Positions 40,301 through 55,300 of a DNA stretch of 64,000 nucleotides are shown here, one piece after another. The notes beneath the pieces were generated by a model. It was not told the origin of the DNA. It was given only the letters and a program-made list of their open reading frames with translations, and made no database searches. Made by a program: the position numbers and the translations under genes. Within the stretch, counting starts at the first letter, position 1. Each line of letters opens with the position of its first letter. This DNA is from Siphonodentalium dalli. Taxonomy: Eukaryota; Mollusca; Scaphopoda; Gadilida; Siphonodentaliidae. The stretch is from NCBI GenBank assembly GCA_032622095.1, contig CP136067.1:74678705-74742704 (forward strand), written 5' to 3'.

Positions 40301-43300
40301 CACCCATTGAGCACCTCAATTATGCATTTTATCTTCTGCAAATTAGGGGGACATTGAAACTGAACAGGTGGAAAAAGTGACTAAATCAAACTGTCAATTT
40401 GATACTTAGGATACTTCCAAGAAGATGAGGACTAAGCAGAATTAGGTCCCTGGCAGGTGTATTTGGTGATGCTAGCATGCTGTATGGAATAGCAACACTA
40501 AATTCACCATCTTGGGACCTCACTATGTAAATGTCAGACACACTATTTCCAGACTTGAAGAAATCAAAGCCATTCACAGTATCATTGAATGTCAGTCATT
40601 AAATTGCCACAGATATGTTTAGATTAGAAAAATACATGTCATCTGGCCAGTTTATATAATTAATGACCTGTACCTTTACATATATATATGCCTCTGTGGT
40701 GAGAATCTGAGGTATTAAATTGAGAGGTGATATGGCTTGGAAGGGATGTTGGTTGATGGCAGAGTTGGGCCTGGGCCATATGGGAGGGGGTGGGTGGGGG
40801 AGGGTGGAATGTTTCCACAATTTCATTAAAGAGTAAAGTTTCATAACTCTGCAGATGTTATATATAATGGTGTCACTTTTTTCAAATTTTAAAACATGTT
40901 TAAAAAAAAAATGTCCCAGAAGATGAAGCCTAAGCAGAATAAGGTAATTGAGGTGTATTTGGTGATGCTAGCCTGTTGTATGGGGTAGCAACACTAAATT
41001 CACCATCTGGGGACTTCATTCTGCAAATGTCAGACACACTATGTCCAGGCTTGGAGAAATGAACAATGGACTATTCCTTGTAGACTCTGGTAGTTGTTTA
41101 GCTAATGTCATGTCTTGTAATGACAGATGGTAAACTGGTCTGAAGCAAGCAGTATTCAGCAAGAGGATCCGGTGACCACACTATGATAAATTGGCTTTTT
41201 CAATAATACAGGCTAGAGTGTCCTCTTAAAAATTAATAGTGCATAGCAAAGGGGTGTGAATTATAAAGGGCCATAACTCGGTTAAAATATATCGGATCAA
41301 ACCCATATTTTAACTTGATCTGTATATAAGTGTCGAAAACTCATATACCAATTTGGTGTTGATCAGATGAAAAATGTTTGAGTAATCCTGTCTTGGATGA
41401 ATTCTATATCAAAACAAGAGTGGAAGGGGTTAAATAAACAATACCAAAATCCATACAGATGAAGAACATGCTAAGAAAAATCTAGGTAAGAAATATGAGG
41501 CTGTGATGTGTCCTAAACAAAAATTAAAGGTCAAAATGCAAAAATTAATTTTTTTGTTTTTAAAGTTATGTCCCTGGCTCTGTCCCTATTTGACCCAGTG
41601 ACCCCATTTGAACAAATCTGAACCCCAGTCACCCAAGGTATCTCTGTACCAAATATAAGCTAAATCGGCCAAATATTTTTTTAGAAGAAGTCATTGTAAG
41701 AATTACTATGAGTTATGGCCCTGGTTTCTCAAGTAATTGACGGACGGACGACGGACGAGGAGTGATGACTATAGCTCCACCGGAGACTTCGTCTCAGGTG
41801 AGCTAAAAAAGTCGGACCGAACCGCAATTAGCATCATGCGGAGAGACCGTCCTGATGAGATTGCATACAAAATATTATTGAAATCGGTTTATAGTTGTTC
41901 GAGTTATGAGGTCGGACGGACGGCTCGACACACGGACGGACGCACGGAGGGAGAAAACGTGACGGACAGACAGACGGACGCATTCAATCCAGTATACCCC
42001 CCATTTTCTTCGAAAGTTGGGGTATAATTAGTTTATATCCATTAAAAATTTCTCCCTATATTTTCTGGACCTGGGAAGGTATAATATCCCATGCTTACTA
42101 TGCCAGTCTATGGGTAGAAAGAAATATAAAAATAAAACCCTCGCGCCGCATTGATTTTGAAAAAAAATTGCCTGAGAATTAAATATCCTTTTTTGTTTGG
42201 CCTTATTCTCACTATTTGGTACCGCATTTGTGCTTTTCAACAATCAATAACCAACATTTTTTGGAATCTTTGGAAAGCTGAGATCATAATATAGCTATCT
42301 TTCAAATTATATGGTACTTTTGATTGATCGTAAGAAGATTTTCACTGGGTAAACCATTCAAGATAGATTTTATTTCCAACAACAAATGTATTGTCAGTAA
42401 ACAAATTTATTGTTGAGGCCACTTTCATGTTTGTTTGCTGTTTATCAGAGACACTTTCTTTTAGACAGTGTTTTAAAAGGTCGCAATGGCAAACTATATA
42501 GCATCTGACAAGTTGAAAATGGTATTTATATTGGGAAATGTGTTATTTATAAGTGCATTTTAAGATATTTTTTCCAGTCCTAAAATAGTAAGATAAGCAA
42601 GATTTCATTATAACAGTTGTGTTACTGGGATGTTTATCCTGTTGAGTTCCCATTTATTATATTAGTCACAAATGTAGTTATAATCTCAATTTTTATATCA
42701 ACTAATAAATTCAATAATTTTAATCATTTGTATCATATATTTATTAAATATCATATAAAATTTATTAAACAGAAATGAGAGAAAATTAGAACAAACTTTC
42801 TGTGAAACAGCATGCTTTAGAAATTTTGAAACACATGTGTCAGAAGCCAGGTGCGCTATTTTCAATCTTATAATTGCCACCATGTTTTCAAGAGATTTTT
42901 CAGTTTAAAATGCCAAGATTTGCACAATCAGGACTTTCCTTTTATAAAGTTATACCTGTACAAAACAATATACCAATTATTTAAATTCTAAGAGTATATT
43001 CAATGCATAAAGTTGGTTGCTACACTGAAAAAACTTCACAGTTACTGAATCATAACAAGGTGAAGGATGCCGGTGAATATATTAACAAAACACATTTGGT
43101 GTTATCGATGATTATATTGTTATCTGTTTGTTTATAAAGCACAATTATTTGTTACACATGAACATGGCACAATATAAAAAGTAATGGGCCCACATCTATG
43201 TAAACCAATCAAGGAATTTTCATATAAAACAAAGTAAATATTTTTTATTAAACAATGACGTGATCAATAAACTATTGTCTTCATTGACCAAATCTACGTC

Positions 43301-46300
43301 TCGTTGCTTATACCTGAATGTCATCGGATACAATGATATTTGATCAATTACTAGTGAACATGATATTTGGTGATATTATTTATCGGAAATCTGAGCAATA
43401 ATAAATGAGTTCAGATGCCGTTTTGCAGTAAAAAAAAATGACATTGCAAAGGACCATATTGGTTGCCATCTTCAAATTGATGGTATACAAATGACAGCAA
43501 GCAACTTATATACTATGTTGATGAATACATGTATATGAAAACAATAAATTTTGCAAGGTTATAAATGTGTTCTAAAAGTGAAATTCTATTTCTAGCTAAG
43601 ATACTGTGTAAATTTCTATTTCTCCATGTGATGTCTGTCTGGTGACCCTTAAACTAATCCAGTAACATTGGAGAGTTGATAAAGGAAAGTGATTGTGTTT
43701 TCTATTTGAACAAATTAGTCATATTTGTTACCATTCTGACTAGTACTGTCTATTGTCAAAACCACTTGAAGGCCAATCCGATCCTACAATACTATAGCAA
43801 ATATCAGAAATGATACCTGACTGTGGAATCCTGGCATTTAGGTCAATTGGAATTATTATTAGGGGCCCAAATTACACCAAAATTGGGAATCAGGCCTTAA
43901 AAATGGAACTTTGGCCCCATTTATCAAAACTCGTAAGGGCACCACTGACTTCCTCGTCGAAAAGTTCTCTAGAATCAGTATCAAACAGAAAATGGTCCGT
44001 TCCTGCCAAAAAAACCCAGATGTGAGACAGTCTAGTTACGATACATTTTTTTTTAAATGTTGTAACTCTGAAAGGGCTGCATCATCATACACACAAAAAT
44101 TAGCAGACTGAGCTTACCACATCTTCTATGTGTTGTGTCTCATTGGACAATTTTTTATCGAGATTCTTGTTAAGTCGACTAAGCACAAAATTGCGCAAGT
44201 TTTCATCCTCCATCAGTTTCTTGACCCTATTGAGCTTCAGCCAGCTGATTGACCCTTGGCCTTCCAATATTCCATTGATAATCTCCTTTAGAAACTGTTG
44301 ATTTTCACTGAAAGATTAATGAATTGAGAAAGATGATAGAGGCATACATAAATATTAACATTGTTCAATACTCTTTGAACATATTTTCTCATTAACTGGT
44401 CAGTTGTGAATAGGGTCAAGTATTATACCCTAGATAGTACAACACATTTAATGAGCAATAGCAATCAACAAAAAGTGACTCAAATTAACAGTCACGGAAC
44501 TATCAAAGATTTGACAACGCACATGAAAATATGAGTCCCAATGAAAATAAAGCTCAAGCTTTAGTCAGAGTGCTGAACTGTTCTTAGAAAAGATAGGATT
44601 AAAACATGCATGGATAAATCAGTCAACTTTTGACATCACCAAATTATTTTCTACAATAATTAATAAACTTGAAGAACGATTTATCAAACAAAGGAAAAAA
44701 GTTATTATATGACAGTAAAAATTTAGTCTATGGAAATAAACATTGGTCTACAGGAAAGTAAAATGAAAGTGTCAATGACACTGTAGCTCAACTTGGGGAG
44801 GCATTAATAATTTTATGCTGAGCAGTCAATAGAATGATAAAGAAGGAAAGTAATGAAAGTGTCAATGACACTGTAGCTCAACTTAGGTAGGGGAATAATT
44901 TAATGGTTGACAGTAAATGGAGGAATAGGAAAGGTGCTAATTGAAATGTCTAACATGCGCCAAAGGATTTAGTGATGCAAAGAGTAAAATACAAGATGGC
45001 TGCTGGTGGCCATTTTTTTTGGCCAATTGACCCCAAAAGAACTCGTTCCCATCTACGTATAATTGTTAACATCCATGACAAATTTTATGAAGATCTGACC
45101 AAAGCTACGACATACAAATTTCATGATGATCAGACGAACAGTACGACCTGTAGACCGCGCCAATGGATTGAATTTTGAAATCCAAGATGGCCGCTGGCAG
45201 CCATGTTTTTTGGCCGAATGACCCCACAATGATTCGTTCCCATCTACATGTCAATGTCAACATTCATGACAAATTTAATAAATATCAGACCAAAGGTATG
45301 ACCTGTAGCCCACGCCAAAGGATTTAGTCATGCAAAAAGTAAAATGCTGGTGGCAATGTTTTTTGACCGAATGACCCCAAAACGACTCGTTCCCATCTAC
45401 ATGTCATTGTTATAATTAATGACAAATTTCATGACCATTTGACCAAAGCTACGACCTGTAGCCCGCACCAAAGGATTTAGTCATGCAAAGAGTAAAATCC
45501 AAGATGGCTGCTGGCGGTCATGTTTTTTGACCAAATGACCCCAAAACGACTCGATCCCATCTACATGTCATTGTTATCATTCATGACAAATTTCATGATG
45601 ATCAGACAAACAGTACGACCTGTAGCCCGCGCCAATGGATTGAATTTTGAAATCCAAGATGGCCGCCAGCAGCCATGTTTTTTGGCCGAATGACCCGACA
45701 ATGATTCGTTCCCATTTACATGTCAATGTCAACGTTCATGACAAATTTTATAAAGATTAGACCAAAGGCAACCTATAGCCCGCGCCAAAGGATTTAGTCA
45801 TGCAAAGAGTAAAATCCAAGATGGCTGCTGGCGGCCATGTTTTTTGGCCGAACGACTCCAAAATCACTCGTTCCCATCTACATGTCAGTGTTAACATCCA
45901 TGACAAATTTCATAAACTTCCGACCAACACAACGACCTGTAGCCCGCGCCAAAGGATTTAGTCATGCAAAGAGTAAAATCCAAGATGGCTGCTGGCAGCC
46001 ATGTTTTTTGGCCGAACGACCCCAAAATCACTCGTTCCCATCTACATGTCATTATTAACATCAATGACAAATTTCATGATGATCAGACGAACAGTACGAC
46101 CTGTAGCCCGCGCCAATGGATTGAATCTTGAAATCCAAGATGGCTGCCAGCGGCCATGTTTTTCGGCCGAATGACCCCAAAATTACTCGTTCCCATCTAC
46201 ATGTCAATGTCAACATTCATGACAAATTTCATAAAGATCAGACCAAAGGTACGACCTGTAGCCCGCGCCAAAGGATTTAGTCATGCAAAGAGTAAAATAC

Positions 46301-49300
46301 AAGATGGCTGCTGGCGGCCATGTTTTTTGGCCGAACGACACCAAAATCACTCGTTCCCATCTACATGTCATTATAAACATCAATGACAAATTTCATGATG
46401 ATCAGGCGAACAGTACGATCTGTAGCCCGTGCCAATGGATTGAATCTTGAAATCCAAGATGGCTGCCAGCGGCCATGTTTTTAGGCCGAATGACCCCAAA
46501 ATGACTCGTTCCCATCTACATGTCAATGTCAACATTCATGACAAATTTCATTAAGAATCAGACCAAAGGTACGACCTGTAGCCCGGGCCAAAGGATTTAG
46601 TCATGCAAAGAGTAAAATCCAAGATGGCTGCTGGCAGCCATGTTTTTCGGCCGAACAACTCCAAAATCACTCGTTCCCATCTACATGTCATTGTTAACAT
46701 CCATGACAAATTTCATGATGTTCCGATCAAAGCTACGACCTGTAGCCCGCGCCAAAGGATTTAGTCATGCAAAGAGTAAAATCCAAGATGGCTACTGGCG
46801 GCCATGTTTATTGGCCGAACGACCCCAAAATGACTCGTTCCCATCTACATGTCAATATTAACATCCATGACAAATATCATGATGATCAGACGAACAGTAC
46901 AACCTGTAGCCCGCGCCAATGGATTGAATTTTGAAATCCAAGATGGCCACCAGCGGCCATGTTTTTTGGCTGTATGACCCCAAAATGACTCGTTCCCATC
47001 TACATGTCAATGTCAACATTCATGACAAATTTCATAAAGATTAGACCAAAGGTACAACCTGTAGCCCGCGCCAAAGGATTTAGTCATGCAAAGAGTAAAA
47101 TCCAAGATGGCTGCTGGCGGCCATGTTTTTTGGCCGAACGACACCAAAATCACTTGTTGCCATCTACATGTCATTATTAACATCAATGACAAATTTCATG
47201 ATGATCAGGCGAACAGTACGATCTGTAGCCCGCGCCAATGGATTGAATCTTGAAATCCAAGATGGCTGCCAGGGGCCATGTTTTTAGGCCGAATGACCCC
47301 AAAATGACTCGTTCCCATCTACATGTCATTGTTAACATCCATGACAAATTTCATGATGTTCCGATCGAAGCTACGACCTGTAGCCCGCGCCAAAGGATTT
47401 AGTCATGCAAAGAGTAAAATCCAAGATGGCTGCTGGTGGCCATGTTTATAGGCCGAACAACCCCAAAACGACTCGTTCCCATCTACATGTCAATATTAAC
47501 ATCCATGACAAATTTCATGATGATCAGACGAACAGTACGACCTGTAGCCCGCGCCAATGGATTGAATCTTGAAATCCAAGATGGCTGCCAGCGGCCATGT
47601 TTTTTGGCAGAATGACCCCAAAATGACTCGTTCCCATCTACATGTCAATGTCAACATTCATGACAAATTTCATAAAGATCAGACCAAAGGTACGACCTGT
47701 AGCCCGGGCCAAAAGATTTAGTCATGCAAAGAGTAAAATCCAAGATGGCTGCTGGCGGCCATGTTTTTCGGCCGAACGACCCCAAAATCACTCGTTCCCA
47801 TCTACATGTCATTGTTAACATCCATGACAAATTTCATGATGTTCCGATCAAAGCTACGACCTGTAGCCCGCGCCAAAGGATTTAGTCATGCAAAGAGTAA
47901 AATCCAAGATGGCTACTGGCGGCCATGTTTATTGGCCGAACGACCCCAAAATGACTCGTTCCCATCTACATGTCAATATTAACATCCATGACAAATTTCA
48001 TGATGATCAGACGAACAGTACGACCTGTAGCCCGCGCCAATGGATTGAATTTTTAAATCTAAGATGGCCACCAGCGGCCATGTTTTTTGGCCGAATGACC
48101 CCACAATGATTCGTTCCCATCTACATGTCAATGTCAACATTCATGACAAATTTCATAAAGATTAGACCAAAGGTACAACCTGTAGCCCGCGCCAAAGGAT
48201 TTAGTCATGCAAAGAGTAAAATCCAAGATGGCTGCTGGCGGCCATGTTTTTTGGCCGAACGACACCAAAATCACTTGTTGCCATCTACATGTCATTATTA
48301 ACATCAATGACAAATTTCATGATGATCAGGCGAACAGTACGATCTGTAGCCCGCGCCAATGGATTGAATCTTGAAATCCAAGATGGCTGCCAGGGGCCAT
48401 GTTTTTAGGCCGAATGACCCCAAAATGACTCGTTCCCATCTACATGTCAATGTCAACATTCATGACAAATTTCATAAAGATCAGACCAAAGGTACGACCT
48501 GTAGCCCGGGCCGAAGGATTTAGTCATGCAAAGAGTAAAATCCAAGATGGCTGCTGGCGGCCATGTTTTTCGGCCGAACGACCCCAAAATCACTCGTTCC
48601 CATCTACATGTCATTGTTAACATCCATGACAAATTTCATGATGTTCCGATCGAAGCTACGACCTGTAGCCCGCGCCAAAGGATTTAGTCATGCAAAGAGT
48701 AAAATCCAAGATGGCTGCTGGTGGCCATGTTTATAGGCCGAACAACCCCAAAACGACTCGTTCCCATCTACATGTCAATATTAACATCCATGACAAATTT
48801 CATGATGATCAGACGAACAGTACGACCTGTAGCCCGCGCCAATGGATTGAATCTTGAAATCCAAGATGGCTGCCAGCGGCCATGTTTTTTGGCAGAATGA
48901 CCCCAAAATGACTCGTTCCCATCTACATGTCAATGTCAACATTCATGACAAATTTCATAAAGATCAGACCAAAGGTACGACCTGTAGCCCGGGCCAAAGG
49001 ATTTAGTCATGCAAAGAGTAAAATCCAAGATGGCTGCTGGTGGCCATGTTTATTGGCCGAACAACCCCAAAATGACTCGTTCCCATCTACATGTCAATAT
49101 TAACATCCATGACAAATTTCATGATGATCAGACGAACAGTACGACCTGTAGCCCGCGCCAATGGATTGAATTTTGAAATCTAAGATGGCCACCAGCGGCC
49201 ATGTTTTTTGGCCGAATGACCCCACATTGATTCGTTCCCATCTACATGTCAATGTCAACATTCATGACAAATTTCATAAAGATTAGACCAAAGGTACAAC

Positions 49301-52300
49301 CTGTAGCCCGCGCCAAAGGATTTAGTCATGCAAAGAGTAAAATCCAAGATGGCTGCTGGCGGCCATGTTTTTTGGCCGAACGACACCAAAATCACTTGTT
49401 GCCATCTACATGTCATTATTAACATCAATGACAAATTTCATGATGATCAGGCGAACAGTACGATCTGTAGCCCGCGCCAATGGATTGAATCTTGAAATCC
49501 AAGATGGCTGCCAGGGGCCATGTTTTTAGGCCGAATGACCCCAAAATGACTCGTTCCCATCTACATGTCAATGTCAACATTCATGACAAATTTCATAAAG
49601 ATCAGACCAAAGGTACGACCTGTAGCCCGGGCCGAAGGATTTAGTCATGCAAAGAGTAAAATCCAAGATGGCTGCTGGCGGCCATGTTTTTCGGCCGAAC
49701 GACCCCAAAATCACTCGTTCCCATCTACATGTCATTGTTAACATCCATGACAAATTTCATGATGTTCCGATCGAAGCTACGACCTGTAGCCCGCGCCAAA
49801 GGATTTAGTCATGCAAAGAGTAAAATCCAAGATGGCTGCTGGTGGCCATGTTTATAGGCCGAACAACCCCAAAACGACTCGTTCCCATCTACATGTCAAT
49901 ATTAACATCCATGACAAATTTCATGATGATCAGACGAACAGTACGACCTGTAGCCCGCGCCAATGGATTGAATCTTGAAATCCAAGATGGCTGCCAGCGG
50001 CCATGTTTTTTGGCAGAATGACCCCAAAATGACTCGTTCCCATCTACATGTCAATGTCAACATTCATGACAAATTTCATAAAGATCAGACCAAAGGTACG
50101 ACCTGTAGCCCGGGCCAAAGGATTTAGTCATGCAAAGAGTAAAATCCAAGATGGCTGCTGGCGGCCATGTTTTTCGGCCGAACGACCCCAAAATCACTCG
50201 TTCCCATCTACATGTCATTGTTAACATCCATGACCAATTTCATGATGTTCCGATCGAAGCTACGACCTGTAGCCCGCGCCAAAGGATTTAGTCATGCAAA
50301 GAGTAAAATCCAAGATGGCTGCTGGTGGCCATGTTTATTGGCCGAACAACCCCAAAATGACTCGTTCCCATCTACATGTCAATATTAACATCCATGACAA
50401 ATTTCATGATGATCAGACGAACAGTACGACCTGTAGCCCGCGCCAATGGATTGAATTTTGAAATCTAAGATGGCCACCAGCGGCCATGTTTTTTGGCCGA
50501 ATGACCCCACATTGATTCGTTCCCATCTACATGTCAATGTCAACATTCATGACAAATTTCATAAAGATTAGACCAAAGGTACAACCTGTAGCCCGCGCCA
50601 AAGGATTTAGTCATGCAAAGAGTAAAATCCAAGATGGCTGCTGGTGGCCATGTTTTTTGGCCGAACAACTCCAAAATCACTCGTTCCCATCTACATGACA
50701 GTGTTAACATCCATGACAAATTTCATAAACTTCCGACCAAAACAACGACCTGTAGCCCGCGCCAAAGGATTTAGTCATGCAAAGAGTAAAATCCAAGATG
50801 GCTGCTGGCAGCCATGTTTTTTGGCCGAACGACCCCAAAATCACTCGTTCCCATCTACATCTCATTATTAACATCAATGACAAATTTCATGATGATCAGA
50901 TGAACAGTACGACCTGTAGGCCGCGCCAATGGATTGAATCTTGAAATCCAAGATGGCTGCCAGCGGCCATGTTTTTTGGCCGAATGACCCAAAAATGACT
51001 CGTTCCCATCTACATGTCAATGTCAACATTCATGACAAATTTCATGAAGATCAGACCAAAGGTACAACCTGTAGCCCGCGCCAAAGGAAATTGTTGACGG
51101 ACACACGGACACACGAACACACGCACACACGGACACACGGACGACGGACGCCAAACCATGGCAATAGCTCAAACTTACAAGTAAGTTGAGCTAAAAAAGT
51201 TTCAATAAATGGATTGTATTGTGTAAATGAAATTAAATTCAATCGATGGCTCCCATCTAGAGGTCACCCTGAAGATGCATATACAGTTTGGTGATGATCG
51301 GATGAGGGATGTGGTCTGTAGGGTGTGCCAAAGGATTTAGTCATGCAAAGAGTAAAATACAAGATGGTTGCCGGCAACCATGTTTTTAATCAAAATCGTT
51401 CAAATTTGATAGCTCTCATCTAGAGGTGATCCTAATCATGCCGATAAATTTACAAAACATTTATTAGATGCATGAGAAATCAAATCAAAGATGGCTGCTG
51501 TAGGCCATGTTTTTAACAAATTTGGGAAAAATTGTTGGCTCCCATCAATTGGTCACCCCAAAGATCAGAATGAAGTTTGATGACGATCGGATGAGGGATG
51601 TGGCCTGTAGGGTGTGCCAAAAGATTTAATAATTTCAAGAGTAAAGTCCAAGATGGCTGCTGGTGGCCATGTTTTTTAACGAATTTCAGAAATAATCAAT
51701 GGCTCCTATCTATAGGTCACCCCAAAGATTTGTATGAAGTTTGATGACGATCGGATGAGGGATGTGGCCTGCAGGGTGTGCCAAATAATTTAGTGATGCA
51801 AAGAGTAAAATTCAAGATGGCTGCCGGTGGCCATGGTTTTCATAGAAAATCGCTAAAATTTGATAGCTCCCATCTAGAGGTGATCCTAAACATGCCTGTA
51901 AATTTTCAAAACATTTCCAATAAATGCGGGCTGCAGGGTGAGCCAAAAGAACTTGTTGACAGACGTACGATGGACGCCAACCCGTGGCAATAGCTGAAAC
52001 TTTGTAAAGTTGAGCTAAAAAGTATTCAAGATTGAAAACTACTTATTATCTGATGTTAACAGGGTAGCCCAAGCCATTTTTATAAAAATAAGAATTAGTG
52101 ACAGTTGAAACAGGATGGCAGGTGGTTGATACTTTATATAAAAGAAAATGTCCCCTTTGTTCAATGCTGAATACGAGAAACATTTCATACTGCATTGTCA
52201 CAAGATTGGAAATGAAAGACTGCTTTAATTAGAGCGCTGCTAGATGTTATCCCAAATATTATGGCTATCCGTGATGCCGAATAGGTTGGTTTCATTTTAC

Positions 52301-55300
52301 CATCAATTGACATGGATATTAATAGAATATGTATTAGCGGAGTATATGACATGTAAGAGAAACGAAAACAGCTAATTTTGTAATAACAAGTTCTTTACAT
52401 GAAGGGCCTGGCCGGTTACACAGGACTCATTTAAACATTAATATAACAAGCTGCCCAAATATTGCTTATACTTGATGGTGGTAAATGTCAAAAGTTGACC
52501 TATCGGACCGACATATCACATAATATACTGGTCTATAGATCTATATGCAAGGAGTAAGTACACAAACTGGACTGGAATTTATTTTTATACAATTGATTTG
52601 TTGTTTTGTTGTTGTATTTTTCAATGTCACTGTTTGCTCTTGTGCATATATGTTTTGGTGATATTGTGAATGAAAAGTAGCCATTTCCTCACACCTGAGA
52701 CGAGAACAAGGCTTTTTTTTGGTCAAAACGGAAGGGATAAAATAAGATGCTAGATGTCTCAATATGGAATGCTATTGAAAAAAAACTTACATATTACTGT
52801 TTGAGGCTGGTTTCTCAGTAGATGGTGCAATCTGTTTAGTATTGTTTTCTTTCTGTTTTTGGTTCATACTGTGCTTCACAAGACCTGACTTCTCAACCAA
52901 TGCTTTACGATTCCCTGAAGCAGACAAATAAATAACAAGACAGTCAATGACTGTGGTGTCTCTCACCTAACTGATAAGACTGAGAAGATTCTGAAGTCAG
53001 TACTTCAAATTTACTTCAAAATAAGTAGTTATAGCAAATACATTCAGCTCAGAAAATAACGTGTTCACACTGACATACATACACATTCTTAATTCTATTA
53101 ATTTAAGTGCAGAGTATTAAATCTGCGATGTCTGCTCCTTCTGGAATAACCAATCCCATTTGAGCAAGCCTGATACCATTACGAGATTCAAATGTTGACA
53201 TTATGTGCACCATATGTGTACATGTGTTGGAAGACAAAACATTGTATTACAAACAAACAAAAATTTTAATCTGAAAAGTGTATGTTATCAGGAACTGATT
53301 CTACAGGTAGTTGATACTCAAATTTAAATGTTAAAACAGTACGATAAAACAGACAAAGGGTATGAAAGGTTTTAAATAACAACACTGATCATGTAAGCTT
53401 AATGAAACTTAAAAAAAAAAATTCAGTGCAACTTTTTCCTCATCAGAAGCCAGTACCCACCCCATGATATCTTGTTATAAAATAATAAATATTGGGTAAA
53501 TATTAAAACTAGGAGCTCCCTTCTCTTGACCAATAGTCTATTATTTTATATTAATTTTAGTATATGTAATTGGTTTTGGAAATCTGCAAATCTCCCCACC
53601 CCCATGTGCGGACATCCATGCGAGAATAGGACATGTGTGATTTATTTGGATGGCTGACTACATTGGCTTAACAATTTTCCTTAACTTTGAAAGCCAGTGG
53701 ATTCTTCTTGTAAACTGTCAAACAGGTACATTTGTATTTTAGATAGCAGACAACACATAGGATTAAATTTCATTCATCATGCAACCCACTATCTGCTGGG
53801 AGAAATGTGGATATTGAGATAAATAATTACGTTATAATGACTGTACAAACAGCTGTGCAGGCCAGAGTAAAGCCATTAATACAGAGTTTGTTGTGTTATC
53901 TACCCATTGGCATGTCAAACAGCTACTACAGCAGTAGTCAAAAGAAGGCTTTTAATGGGTGAACTACAAAGGGATCTGTCTATATTGTGGGTGGCAGGGG
54001 AAGGTGGGTTGTGATGTGGTTTGTCTAAAAAAAAAGTGTAATCTCACTGTTCTAACGCAGTGTGCGGACGACAGAAAAACAAAAAGTGCAGAAAACTTTC
54101 TGCTATTATTGGAGAGAAATGTTTAGATAATGTTTGTTGGACTTATTATTTAAAAATGTCCTAAGGGAAGTACTAGTGAGTATTTAGGAAAGAAAGTATT
54201 AATTTTTCTGATAAAATCTATCAAGTATTCTTTATTGAAGTTGTGTCAGTTGATCTAAAATCTGTTTTTATTATCGTGAACAGTAAATAAATATGTTGAT
54301 CGAGTTTTAGTCTACACAAACAATGAATATTTTATGGCAAGAATGTGTTGGAATTCAGTGGTGTCATTATCACAGAGCCTAACTTTGAGCTATCCCATGA
54401 ACATAAGACACTGAACATAACTAGAGGTGGGCTGTCCCAATGGGTCTAAGGATACCCCCATGGCAGCTAGTGGCGGAAATGTTTTACGAGCTCAAATTAC
54501 GATCTGGATATGTAAGTAAGGACGGACACATAGATGGACAGACTGACAATACTGATATAGTAGTTCCCAACAAAATTGCCTAATATGCCTATGTGGCAAG
54601 TTTAAAAAAAAAAAAAAATTAAGTTGAAAAAAAGGGGGATAACTCCACAAAAAAGTTGGACGGTCCTCATAATGGCAGAAGCACATGTTCCCATGGTATT
54701 AAATATCTGTGCCAAGCATAACAAAATTGACAGAAAAATGTAGCTATAACAGCTTGGACAAAGTTGTGCCTACAGATGGACAGACAGATGCCCTGACAGA
54801 CGGACAAGGTGATTCCTACATACCCAGTCCCCCCATAACTTGCTACGGGGGATATAATTGTGTTTCTGTTAAGCTTTTTATTATCAATGTGATAATGATA
54901 TCTGTTCTCAAGGATATGGGACTTTTGATTTGAACAATCAAAACAACTGTTGGTGGGATAATGTTTATGTAGTATGTACACTACAAGTTCAATGTGGTCA
55001 GTAAAATATAATAAATAGTGCCTATCAGGGTTGTCAATAGGTACTGGTACCGGTACCGGAACCTGCGGTAATCAGGAATTAAATCGGTACCGGTTCTGAT
55101 GTTGAGTACCGACGGTTCTCGGTACTGATTGTTAATTTCTATTAATGTACATCTCAACAAACATAAAGGGTTAATTAAGCAGCTCAACATCGCGCCAAAC
55201 AAAACTGCGATTGGTCATCGTGATATCGTTAGCACATTCAAACATCAAAGGCACAGTATGCCGCACTAAGACAACTTGTCACTAAATTGACAGAATGCAT

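Larger units (their letters stand above)
44762..52020 (+). mobile_element. Outer pearl-like element (subfamily B) interrupted by another
   Basis: A first left end (AATGAAAGTGTCAATGACAC, TAGCTCAACTTGGGGAGGCA) is at 44762. The matching subfamily-B core (CACCCTGAAGATGCATATAC, GATCGGATGAGGGATGTGG, CTCCCATCTAGAGGTGATCC) and right end (GTGGCAATAGCTGAAACTTT, AAAGTTGAGCTAAAAA) are at 51241-52020. Between them lies a second complete element (44852-51198). Confidence 0.75.

Noticed and set aside
46640-51189. Families of similar 70-80 codon frames (e.g. at 46640, 47761, 50167) with repeated peptide text
   Set aside because: They are translations of the ~160-bp monomers, run out at monomer borders, and differ by frame; the repetition is DNA-level.
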